Source: Mesotaenium endlicherianum (taxonomy: Eukaryota; Streptophyta; Zygnematophyceae; Zygnematales; Mesotaeniaceae). Taken from it: a DNA stretch of 31,835 nt. This document shows, piece by piece, positions 1 through 8,439 of this stretch; the stretch's first letter is position 1; every line of letters starts with the position of its first letter. The DNA is taken from NCBI GenBank assembly GCA_009602735.1, contig WELA01005604.1, forward strand, positions 120,217-152,051, given 5' to 3'. The notes under the pieces were generated by a model. The model was not told the origin of the DNA. It searched no databases and saw only the letters and a program-made list of their open reading frames with translations. Made by a program: the position numbers and the translations under genes.

Positions 1-1479
1 TGTGGCTGCAGGGACTTCATCATGGCCAGCCGTGAAGCTCAGCGGCGTGGTCGGATGGAAGCCATAGTTGAGGAAGAATGGGGACTCTTGGGTAGAGGCC
101 TGCGTAGTGTTGTTGTAGGCAAACTCGAGGGGGGTCAAGTACATGTCCCAGTCTTGCTCGAGGGTAGACACGTAGGCCTTTAGAGAGGTCTTTAGGGTAC
201 GATTCATACGCTCGGTTTGCCCATCTGATTGTGGGTGGTAGGCAGTAGACATATCCAGCGATGTACCCAAGTTCTTGAAGAGATTTTTCCAGAAATGGCT
301 TGTGAATCTTGGATCTCTATCTGACACAATTCTTGATGGTAGTCCATGGAGTCGGAAGATGTTGTCAAAGATGAGTCTTGCAAGTTGTGGTGCTGTAGCC
401 TTAGTCGTCGTGGGAATAAAATGAGCCATCTTGGTAAGTCTGTCCACCACCGTGAGTATTGCATTATGGCCTCGAGGTGTCACGGGCAAGTCCACGATAA
501 GGTCCATTGAGATGTCCGTCCATTGTCTTTCGGGGATTGGTAGTGGTTGGAGGAGTCCTCCCGCCTTTTGCGATGATGGCTTGATTCTTTGGCATGTGTC
601 ACAGCTCCTGCAGTACTCCTTGACTTGCTTAGACATGCCTGGCCAACAATAAGTCCTAGCTAGAACGCCCGTGGTCCTTAGGATTCCAAAGTGTCCTCCA
701 AGAGGGTTGTCGTGTGCTTCTCGTAGAAGCAAGAGCCGGAGGTCTAAGTCATTAGGAACACATCTCTGGCCCGTATCTTGCCTCACCCAATAATTGCCTT
801 CTTGCTTCTTGCATGGGTCCAAGGCTGCTTCTCCGTTCTTGTAGTAAGGGTCTCTTTCATAGGCGGCTGAAAATCGAGCTTCCAGATCTGTCTTCAGGGA
901 TACCATCACTGCATTTAATTGCAGTCTTGAGAGGGGGTCAGCCGGGTTTGTCTTGCCGGGCTGGTACTGAATCGTGATGTTGTATTGTTGCAAGTATCCG
1001 CTCCATCTTGCTTGTCTCCTTGAGAGATACGGCTGCGTTTGGAGGTGCTTTAACGCCTCGTGGTCCGTGGTGACCAGTACTTTGCGTCCTTCAACGTAGC
1101 AGCGCCAAACCTTCAAGGCATGTACAATCGCCAATGCCTCTCGCTCCGTGGTTGTATAATTTTGCTCGGCTGGATTTAGCTTCCTTGACTCGTAGGCGAT
1201 GGGCTGCAGTCCCTTGCCTTGGTCTTGAAGCAGGATTGCTCCTATTGCATAAGAAGATGCATCGGTGATGACGTGGAAGGGCCAATCTGGGTTTGGACTT
1301 GAGAGAGTGAGCACCAAGGATGTGGTCAATCTTTGCTTTAACTCTTGAAATGCCTCTTCCTCTTTCTCGGTCCATGTATAAAGCCTGTCCTTCTTGAGTA
1401 GATATGTCAGGGGGGTTGCTATGTGCGAGAAGCTTTGGATGAATCTTCTGAACCAATTGGCAAATCCCAAGAATGACTA
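1..1479 (-). CDS. pol: Gypsy element 1 pol, RNase H and integrase part (partial, off left edge)
   Basis: This continues the protease-RT frame without a shift after a single UAG at 1477-1479; no other stop occurs down to base 1. Visible in order: the end of RT (S-F-L-G-F), RNase H with its acidic residues (V-I-T-D near 1265, E in T-T-E-R-E-A near 1155, T-T-D-H near 1070), the integrase zinc-binding H-x6-H / C-x2-C module (about 600-715), and the integrase core with M-D-L-I-V-D, S-D-R-D-P-R-F (about 302-330) and the glutamate in G-Q-T-E-R-M-N (about 205), spaced as in a D-D-35-E enzyme. The product would degrade the RNA of RNA:DNA hybrids and insert cDNA into the genome. The C-terminus and 3' LTR lie outside the window. 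By family knowledge RT, RNase H and integrase are cleaved from one polyprotein. The core residues look intact. Confidence 0.88.
1477..1479 (-). other. In-frame UAG between RT and RNase H
   Basis: The codon reads TAG in an otherwise open pol frame (context CTC TAG TCA). The aligned position in gypsy RTs is often Gln or Arg, so CAG to TAG is the simplest origin. It is either a disabling mutation, a readthrough codon, or a sense codon in a variant genetic code. Confidence 0.85.
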
Positions 1480-2997
1480 GAGTTCTTTCTTGGTCGTGGG
1501 GGTTGGCCATTCCTCCACCACCGTGGTCTTCTTGGGGTCTATCTTGATGCCATCAGCAGTCACGTGGAGACCTAGGAACTCCACTTCTTGTTTGGCAAAC
1601 TCGCACTTTGACTCCTTCGCAAATAGCTTGTTTTGCTTCAATACTTCAAGGACTTCTTTCAAGTGTCTCGCATGCTCTTCAAGGGTCTTGCTGTAGATAA
1701 GGATGTCATCGATGAATACCACCACAAATCTGTCCAACATGGGCTGAAATATGGTGTTCATCATAGTCATGAAAGTTGCTGGCGCGTTGGTGAGTCCAAA
1801 TGGCAGGACCATGAACTCAAAATGTCCATATCTTGTCCTGAATGCCGTCTTCTCTATGTCCGGTTCTGCGATGCGAATCTGGTGGTAGCCGCTCCGTAAG
1901 TCAATCTTCGTGAAGTACTTGGCTCCAACCAGCCGGTCCATGAGCTCATCCATGCGCGGCAGCGGGTATCGATTCTTGATGGTGATCTTGTTGAGGGCGC
2001 GATAGTCCACACACATCCTCAAGGTACCATCTTTCTTCTTGACAAATAGCACCGGGGCTCCAAATGGCGACTTGCTAGGTCGAATGAAGCCATGCTCCAG
2101 TAGCTCCTTGATTTGCTTCTTGACTTCGTCTAGCTCCGTGTATGACATTTTGAACGTAGGCCGAGAGATGGGCTTGCTTCCGGGCTCCAACTCTATCTTG
2201 TGGTCTACGAATCTTTTGGGGGGTAGGCCCTTGGGCAATTCCGGGGAGAACACTTCTTTGTAGTCCTCTAAGACTTCTTGTATCTCCTTGGGAACGGGGC
2301 TGCCTTCTTGACTCTCGATGTCTTTCTTGATGTCTTTTGGTGTGAGCAAGGCCAAAAGAAGCTCGTGTCCCTTCCTTACAAGTCTCTTGAGTTGGAGGGC
2401 GGACAATAGTATCTCGTGTGCCGGCTTCTCGATGTCTTGGGTCTGGATATTCTGGATTGCGCGCAAAATACAGATTCTTGAAGTGATGTCATTCTTGATC
2501 TTGATAGTACCGGTCCTCCAATCAACTTGGGGGTTGTGCTTGGTCAACCAAGGCGTCCCTAGGATGACGTCGTACTTGCCCAATTGCATGGGGGAGAACA
2601 CTACTCTATCCTTGAAGGACTTGATAGAGAGTGCCAAGGGGTACGTCTTCTTGGAAGGGGTAGTATAGGAGAATCCATCGGGCATCATAATCTCCTCGTC
2701 GTGGTCAAGAGTTCGCATAGTAATACCGTGCTTGGTGGCAAAATCTGCAGCAATGAAGTTGCCTTGAGCTCCGCTATCCACCAAGATGTGGACCTTCTCT
2801 CCTCCAAGGTAACCTCTCAAACTCATTGGGGCTGGAACGTCGTCTTCAACGGGGGTCTCCACCTCACTTGGCGTGTTGCCTTCTCGTGAAGTGGGTCTTG
2901 GGGTGGTAGGCTCCTGGCCTACCGGCGCTGTCCGTTTTTTGACAACTTTTTGGGGCATGAAAGTGCACGATGGCCCTTTTCCTTGCAATAGAAGCAT
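1477..2997 (-). CDS. pol: Gypsy element 1 pol, protease and reverse transcriptase
   Basis: 506 residues to the in-frame UAG. The aspartic protease site is L-V-D-S-G-A near residue 75. The RT palm carries V-D-Y-R-A-L-N, the [10 protein letters not shown] block and the catalytic F-I-D-D at residues 428-431 (bases 1705-1716). The frame lies -1 to gag and overlaps it by 79 nt, so it is probably expressed as a Gag-Pol fusion through the slippery site at 2934-2940, not from its own ATG. The first ~55 residues are a Pro/Thr/Glu-rich linker. The frame is intact through RT; UAG at 1477-1479 then falls just before S-F-L-G-F, where gypsy elements commonly have L-[RQ]-S-F-L-G. Ty3/gypsy identity is secure; the clade was not determined. 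Confidence 0.93.
   Translation of the reverse strand: MLLLQGKGPSCTFMPQKVVKKRTAPVGQEPTTPRPTSREGNTPSEVETPVEDDVPAPMSLRGYLGGEKVHILVDSGAQGNFIAADFATKHGITMRTLDHDEEIMMPDGFSYTTPSKKTYPLALSIKSFKDRVVFSPMQLGKYDVILGTPWLTKHNPQVDWRTGTIKIKNDITSRICILRAIQNIQTQDIEKPAHEILLSALQLKRLVRKGHELLLALLTPKDIKKDIESQEGSPVPKEIQEVLEDYKEVFSPELPKGLPPKRFVDHKIELEPGSKPISRPTFKMSYTELDEVKKQIKELLEHGFIRPSKSPFGAPVLFVKKKDGTLRMCVDYRALNKITIKNRYPLPRMDELMDRLVGAKYFTKIDLRSGYHQIRIAEPDIEKTAFRTRYGHFEFMVLPFGLTNAPATFMTMMNTIFQPMLDRFVVVFIDDILIYSKTLEEHARHLKEVLEVLKQNKLFAKESKCEFAKQEVEFLGLHVTADGIKIDPKKTTVVEEWPTPTTKKEL
2905..2940 (-). promoter_or_regulatory. Probable -1 ribosomal frameshift signal (gag to pol)
   Basis: On the minus strand the gag frame reads TCA AAA AAC, giving the canonical slippery heptamer A AAA AAC (2940 to 2934). 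A 10-nt spacer follows, then a perfect 7-bp hairpin (GGTAGGC / GCCTACC, 5-nt loop, 2923 to 2905). The gag UAG stop lies within the 5' arm. A -1 slip here enters exactly the pol frame. All elements are visible in the sequence; activity is inferred. Confidence 0.75.
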
Positions 2998-4235
2998 AGT
3001 CCAGCCGTCATGAGAGCTTCTTTTTCAGCCGGGGAGAGTCTTGCTTTCACTCCTTGCTGGTTTCTTGCATCATAAGTGTCATTGGAGGGTCTTCCACTCT
3101 TCCGGGCAGCCGCGGGGTCCCTTTTAATAACTCCGATTTCCATGGGTGTGGGTCCAGATTCGGATGTGGAAGGGGCTGCGTACACCCGCGTCGTCGGTAC
3201 CCGTGAAGATGAAGGCACGGAGTGCTTGAAATCCAAGGTATCCACCTTTTGGGCCACTTCAATGATCTTTGAGAAGTCCGTCAAGTCGCGTAACTCCACT
3301 TCCTTTGCCACCTTGGGTTTGAGGCCAAAGATGTAACGGTCAATCTTCTCCTCGAGAGACATGTTGGGGATCTCAAGAGTGAGGGCGTGAAATCTGGATG
3401 TATACTCTTGAACGGACGTCGTTTGCTTGAGATGGTGGAGCTTTCCTCGGGCAATCTTCTCCGCATTGATGGGCATGAATTGCTTCTTGAGGGCCTCACG
3501 AAAATCTGCCCATCTTGCATATGATGGTGGGGGCTCTTGGCCGAGCATGGGGTGCGCCATAGCTTGATATATAGCCGCTTGATAGTTACGCCACCATGAT
3601 GTTGCTGCTCCTCTAAGTAAGGTAACGGCAAAGGGAACGTAGTCCTCCTCGGGTACTTCAAGGAACGCGAGGTACGTCTCCACTTGGTAGAGCCATAAAT
3701 TCAGGTTGGCACCTTTCCCGGGGTTGAAAGTGTCGGGTTTGCCGGGCTTGATGAGTTTCCTTGCTCTCGTTGGCTCTTGTGGAGGCGCTTGAGCCGGGGC
3801 TGGATTTTGAGCATTGCTCGCAATAGGGGCAACCATGGCAGCCATAGCTTCTCTTGACGCTTGCACGGTTGCTTCATAGGTGGCCAAGCCCACTTGGTTG
3901 TAGACGGTCATTAGGAAGGCTGCCCACTCATTTGCGGGAACTCCTTGTGGTGGGGTCAACTTTGCTATAGCGGCTGCCACGGGATTTGACGGTGCTCCTC
4001 CTTGTGGTGCTTCTTGTTGTTGCAGATTTGCTTGAGTAGGCTCTCCCATCGACGCTGGAGGAGGGTGTACGCCTCCTTGTGGTGCTTCTTGCTGTTGCAG
4101 ATTTTCTTGAGTGGGCTCTCCCATCGGCGCTGGAGGAGGGTGTCTTGGAGAGGAAGGGCTTCCTTCGAAAGCTTGCTGTTGGTCGTGAGGTCGGCCATCT
4201 TCTTGTGCTACCAAAGTGCCTAGCTCCGATACCAC
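2919..4235 (-). CDS. gag: Gypsy element 1 Gag
   Basis: About 438 codons. A Pro/Gln-rich N-terminus carries a 25-residue tandem duplication. A retrotransposon Gag capsid-like region follows ([13 protein letters not shown] near residue 170, and R-G-A-A-T-S-W-W), ending in one CCHC zinc knuckle at residues 414-427 ([14 protein letters not shown]). The role is assembly of virus-like particles and RNA packaging. The frame is open back to the LTR edge, but the first codon at 4235 is GTG; the first in-frame ATG is at 4122-4124 (residue 38). An earlier ATG in good context (4196-4198, AAGATGG) is in a different frame, so the true start is uncertain and a small indel may have separated them. The stop UAG is 10-20 nt after the slippery site. 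Confidence 0.9.
   Translation of the reverse strand: MVSELGTLVAQEDGRPHDQQQAFEGSPSSPRHPPPAPMGEPTQENLQQQEAPQGGVHPPPASMGEPTQANLQQQEAPQGGAPSNPVAAAIAKLTPPQGVPANEWAAFLMTVYNQVGLATYEATVQASREAMAAMVAPIASNAQNPAPAQAPPQEPTRARKLIKPGKPDTFNPGKGANLNLWLYQVETYLAFLEVPEEDYVPFAVTLLRGAATSWWRNYQAAIYQAMAHPMLGQEPPPSYARWADFREALKKQFMPINAEKIARGKLHHLKQTTSVQEYTSRFHALTLEIPNMSLEEKIDRYIFGLKPKVAKEVELRDLTDFSKIIEVAQKVDTLDFKHSVPSSSRVPTTRVYAAPSTSESGPTPMEIGVIKRDPAAARKSGRPSNDTYDARNQQGVKARLSPAEKEALMTAGLCFYCKEKGHRALSCPKKLSKNGQRR
3997..4146 (-). repeat. 75-bp tandem duplication in gag
   Basis: Two adjacent 75-bp units (3997-4071 and 4072-4146) differ at only a few bases. Each encodes 25 residues including M-G-E-P-T-Q and [10 protein letters not shown]. 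The length is a multiple of three, so the frame is kept. Confidence 0.85.
4223..4234 (-). other. Primer binding site, initiator tRNA-Met type
   Basis: Reading the minus strand, TGGTATCGGAGC starts one base after the LTR's terminal CA. The usual plant initiator tRNA-Met complement is TGGTATCAGAGC, one mismatch away. It marks the start of minus-strand cDNA synthesis for element 1 and fixes the LTR boundary. Confidence 0.85.
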
Positions 4236-4736
4236 TGTAGTGAAACAGATAGATGAAGTACTTAGTGAAACAGAATACTTTATCTATTCAAGACAAGGAT
4301 CTTTGAACACAAGTGGTAGCTTCTTGAAAGAGAGATGGCTTCTTGAAAGTTAATATATTTCTGGATTTTGGCAAGTACAAGAGTGATTCTGGAATCTTTC
4401 TATGTTCTAGCTCTTGTTTATATACTTGCTAAATAAGTATTTTCTAGGAAGGTGTATGTTGATGTGTTGGCACCCAACACATCCCAAAACTTGCCACCTC
4501 TTTCTAGAATAATGTACACATGTCCTTTTGACCTAAAAATGGCACATCTGACTTTTGCCACATGGAGTTCTTCTAGGTCTTTCCTCTAACTTCGAAAATG
4601 CCTTAGAAGGTTCAAAGGACATGAACCAAGTCACTAGAGTACCTATTCACACTTGAATCCACACAACACTACTCCAAATATATTTGAAAACATTGAAATA
4701 TATGCAAACTAATATATAATAATTCAAATCACTACA
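4236..4736 (-). repeat. 5' LTR of gypsy element 1
   Basis: 501 bp, with 7-bp inverted ends TGTAGTG...CACTACA. It abuts the primer binding site on its internal side. In minus-strand orientation it holds a TATA box (tatataaa, complement of 4417-4424) and an AT-rich U3. It matches the solo LTR at 6822-7320 over its full length with scattered differences, and the truncated copy at 4745-5201. The 3' LTR is outside the window. Confidence 0.92.
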
Positions 4737-4744
4737 TCAAGACT

Positions 4745-5201
4745 GTCTATTCAAGACAAGGATCTTTGAACACAAGTGGTAGCTTCTTGAAAGAGAGATG
4801 GCTTCTTGAAAGTTAATATATTTCTGGATTTTGGCAAGTACAAGAGTGATTCTGGAATGTCTTTCTATGTTCTAGCTCTTGTTTATATACTTGCTAAAGA
4901 AGTAACTTCTAGGAAGGTGTATGTTGATGTGTTGGCACCCAACACATCCCAAAACTTGCCACCTTTTTCTAGAATAATGTACACATGTCCTTTTGACCTA
5001 AAAATGGCACATTTGACTTTTGCCACATGGAGTTATTCCAGGTCTTTCCTCCAACTTCGAAAATGCCTTGGAAGGTTCAAAGGACATGAACCAAGTTACT
5101 AGAGTACCTATTCACACTTGACTCCACACAATACTACTCCACATATATTTGAAAACATTAAAATATATGCAAACTAATATATAATAACTCAAATCACTAC
5201 A
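4745..5201 (-). repeat. Second, truncated LTR of the element 1 family
   Basis: Nearly identical to 4290-4736, lying 8 bp further out in the same orientation, but lacking the terminal ~50 bp that includes the TGTAGTGAAACAG end. Both LTR copies are followed by a similar short motif, [t/g]caagact. This suggests a local tandem duplication or unequal exchange, not an independent insertion. No target-site duplication can be assigned. Confidence 0.85.
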
Positions 5202-5783
5202 GCAAGACTCGTCAGACAAGGAATTATGTAAGCTGGCATGAACCTTCAGTAGCTACTGTTTGATATGAGCTTTAGTTGTAATTTACGCACGAGTTTGTAG
5301 TCCACTACAAGTATTGAACATGCAAGCAAAACACGTTTATGAAGTGCACTCACAAGCGATACAGCATTTACAATCTGGCCATTGGAGGTATCTCGATGTC
5401 GTTAAAGTAAACTCTTTTATGTCTCACAGTCTTACCCAAGTACTATCTTAATTTTGACAACGCTCATTTCAGCCGAAGCTATCTTTCCCATCCTAAAAAC
5501 CACTAAAATGACTCGGCATACCAATAAGCAATATCCGCCTACTCGAAAGTTAACCTTGTCAGAAGGACATTGGCTAATCAAATCCACAGCCATCTCCCAT
5601 CATCCCATATTGCCATCCGCCAGAGGCGTCATCTGGTTATTTATCTAGCATATCAATATTGAATGCATTACTAGGCAGTTTGCTAGTACCGCTTACGGCG
5701 GTCAGCTGGCTGTCAAAGAATGTGTCACCAAGCTGACTTAAATTGACTTCAGCTTGCTGCTATCCGCTGAGCCAATAAATTGA
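5202..5783. other. AT-rich flank carrying diverged repeat R (left half)
   Basis: 5202-5520 shows no recognisable gene. 5525-5655 and 5697-5783 match, in inverted orientation, 18105-18235 and 17985-18065 (roughly 80% by eye). 5525-5610 also matches 17378-17460. This stretch is the target into which copy 1 of the DNMT element inserted; the target continues at 17198. Short open frames here show no family I recognise. Confidence 0.7.
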
Positions 5784-5787
5784 ATAC

Positions 5788-5905
5788 TGACGTACGGTAG
5801 GAGGTCGGGTGCGTATCAATGACACAAGCAATGCATATTATGCAAGCCGGCTTTGCTGCAATGAAGTCTATAATACATGTGGCTTTATAGCCAAACGATA
5901 GTCAC
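5788..5905 (-). repeat. Terminal block B of copy 1
   Basis: Reverse complement of 5788-5900 matches both B blocks of copy 2 (30725-30861 and 31347-31482), including tattatagacttcattgcag and the stretch of cacccgacctc type. Its outer edge abuts the target duplication, so B is the genuine 3' terminus of this family. Its inner edge is a deletion junction with the integrase gene near 5905. Confidence 0.85.
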
Positions 5906-6821
5906 GCGACAACCTTAGTCATGCCGTGCCACCAGTATTCAGCTTGGAGGAGGCTGAGAGTGCGCTTAACACCGAAGTGTCCAAGCGTCTTGTGCACACG
6001 TCGCACCAGCTGGCTGCGTACTCAGGGACCACCAAGACAGAGCCGCCCGCCATCACTCGCCGCATGCGCCCCTCCATGAAGACGAAGTCCCGGCTACGCT
6101 TGAGGACGCGGTCACGCTCGCGCGTACTAATGCCTGGGACCAACTCCTTGGCCGTGACGTACTGCAGCACCGGGGTGTCGTCCCACACGTCCTCGGGTCC
6201 GTGCTGCCAGCTGTCCTACTCCTCAGCTGCTGCCAAGGCCAGTCGTCGAGTGGTGACAGTCACCATGTCTAGGCTAGTGAGCCCTGCGGGCCGCACGTCG
6301 CCGTCAACGGTGAAGGCCAGGAATGCCGCTGCGCGCCAAGCCACTGGCTCATCCTCATCGTGGCGGGCTATTGTGAGGTCTCGCGAAGAGGGCAGCGGGT
6401 TGCGGCTGAGGCCGTCAGCGTCCAGGTTCGTCGACCCTGGACGATGATACACGTCAAAGGTGTACTCCTGCAAGATGAGCGCCCACCGTGCGTACTTGCC
6501 CGTCAGGCGCTCCGACGTCATGAGCCACATGAGTGGCTGATGGTCGGTGACCAAGTGCAAGTGGGTGCCGTAGAGATAGTGCATGAAATGCACTATCGCC
6601 CATACTGTTGCCAGGCACTCCCCCTCATAGGAGCCGTAGTTGCCCTCGGCACGGTTGTTGCTGCGGCTGGCGTACGCCACCACATGCTCAAAGCCGTCAT
6701 GCTCCTGCACCAGCACTGCTCCAAGCCTTGCCTACGACCGGTTGGTGTGGAGGATGAAGGGCTTCTCATAGTCAGGCCGCCGTAGTACTGGGGCGCTCAC
6801 CAACAGCTCCTTGAGCTTGTC
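5906..6821 (-). pseudogene. pol: Copy 1 RNase H C-terminal part and integrase zinc domain
   Basis: This matches copy 2 residues from the RNase H active region (V-L-V-Q-E-H-D-G-F-E-H, Y-E-G-E-C-L-A, V-T-D-H-Q-P-L) through to the integrase zinc-domain W-W-H-G-M-T-K. Relative to copy 2 it has UAG at 6732-6734 and at 6216-6218 (both CAG in copy 2) and a frameshift near 6040. The first RNase H aspartate (H-I-D-W in copy 2) reads H-T-N-R. Just past the zinc-domain histidines a deletion of about 1.2 kb relative to copy 2 removes the integrase core, the PHD finger, B1 and A2, or the equivalent. Confidence 0.88.
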
Positions 6822-7325
6822 TGTAGTGATTTGAATTATTATATATTAGTTTGCATATATTTTAATATATTTAAATATATTTGGAGTAGTATTGTGTGGA
6901 GTCAAGTGTGAATAGGTACTCTAGTCACTTGATTCATGTCCTTTGAACCTTCTAAGGCATTTTCGAAGTTAGAGGAAAGAACTAGAAGAACTCCATGTGG
7001 CAAAAGTCAAATGTGCCATTTTTAGGTCAAAAGGACATTTGTACATTATTCTAGAAAGAGGTCGCAAGTTTTGGGATGTGTTGGGTGCCAACACATCAAC
7101 ATACACCTTTCTAGAAATTACTTATGTAGCAAGTATATAAACAAGAGCTAGAACATAGAAAGACATTCTAGAATTACTCTTGTACTTGCCAAAATCCAGA
7201 AATATATTAACTTTCAAGAAGCCATCTCTCTTTCAAGAAGCTACCACTTGTGTTCAAAGATCCTTGTCTTGAATAAAGTATTCTAATTCACTAAGTACTT
7301 TATCTATCTGTTTCACTACATTGTC
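6817..7325 (+). mobile_element. Solo LTR of element 1 family, with target duplication
   Basis: The LTR is 6822-7320 (499 bp, TGTAGTG...CACTACA), flanked by perfect 5-bp copies of ttgtc at 6817-6821 and 7321-7325. It carries a TATA box (tatataa, 7134-7140) and an AATAAA at 7272-7277. It split the pol of copy 1 between the RT connection and RNase H; copy 2 is uninterrupted at the equivalent place (around 28600). LTR-LTR recombination after a full insertion is the usual origin. It dates element 1 activity after copy 1's insertion. Confidence 0.95.
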
Positions 7326-8436
7326 AAATGCTGCCTGCTGCTCTGGTCCCCATACGTAGGCAACGTCCTTGCTAGCAAGTCGTTGAGCGGCTTGGCCAGC
7401 TCGCTAAACCCAGGCACAAAGCGGCGATAGTAGTTGGCGATGCCAAGGAAGGCCCTCAGCTGCGAGAGGTCGGTCGGCGGCGGGATGCCTGTGATGGCCG
7501 AGATCTAGGCCAGCTGAGGAGCCAAACCACTGGAAGACAGAAGATGCCCGAGGTACTCCACCTCCCGGGTCCCAAAGGTGCACTTGCCTGGATGACACTT
7601 GAGCCCAACGGCCTCCAAGCGGTCCAGAATTGTCGTGATATGCGCCACGTGCTCCTCAACGTCTCACTGAAGACGAGCACGTCATCGATGTAGCACCGGG
7701 CAAAGGAGAGCCCTGCCAGCTCCTTATCCATGACTCGCTGGAAGGTGGCAGGAGCGTTCTTCAAGTCGAAGGGCATAACCCTCCACTCGTAGAGACGCTG
7801 CGATCCCCAAAAAGCCGTCTGATGCTGGTCCTCCTCCGCAATGGGTATCTGGTTGAAGCCCTGCCTCAAATCCAGCACCGAGAACCAAATACAAGCGCCG
7901 ATGTCGTTGAAGACCTTGTCAGGGGTCGGCATAGGATATCTGTCCTGCTCAGTGACCTCGTGAAGCTTACGATAGTCACCGCACATCCTCTTCTAAGACC
8001 AGTTGCCTGAGGCGTCCTTCTTAGCTGGCATGACTGTGGGCGCAGTATAGGTGGAGGCAGACTCTCGAATAAGTTGACACTTCTCTAGCTTGCCTGTCTG
8101 CGTGTTGATCAGGTCGTCCTCAAAGCGACCGTAGTGATAGCGCTTCTGGAAGATAGGCACGTCTGTCTAGAGGGGTATCCTCATAGGGTCGCCTGTGTAG
8201 CGCCCAAGATCGTGCATGCCGCTGGCAAAGCTGGCACTGCGCCTTGCATCCAGCAATGCCGTCAGCTGAGCAGCCTGTGCCCTAGTGAGAGTCCCCCCCA
8301 GCTTCCAAGTAGGGACAGCTGGTGGTGGCTCCTGCGCTGCAGCTGGCGTGATCTGTGTGTCTGCAGGCGTCACCTGTCTTGCAGCTGTCTGCACTCGGCC
8401 TGCCTCGGGTGCCCTCTCCTCGGCAGCTGCTGCCAT
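7326..8436 (-). pseudogene. pol: Copy 1 reverse transcriptase
   Basis: Clear RT: M-C-G-D-Y-R-K-L, V-L-D-L-R-Q-G-F-N-Q, L-K-N-A-P-A-T-F and catalytic Y-I-D-D (bases 7681-7692). The frame holds UAG at 8167-8169 (Thr in copy 2), 7993-7995 (GAG in copy 2) and 7504-7506 (AAG in copy 2), plus a one-base deletion near 7665 and an indel near 7370. The upstream segment includes the conserved W-K-L-G-G-T-L-T-[RK]-A-Q-A motif that precedes RT in both copies. F-G-L-K-N-A-P reads F-D-L-K-N-A-P here. Confidence 0.9.
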
Positions 8437-8439
8437 CTG

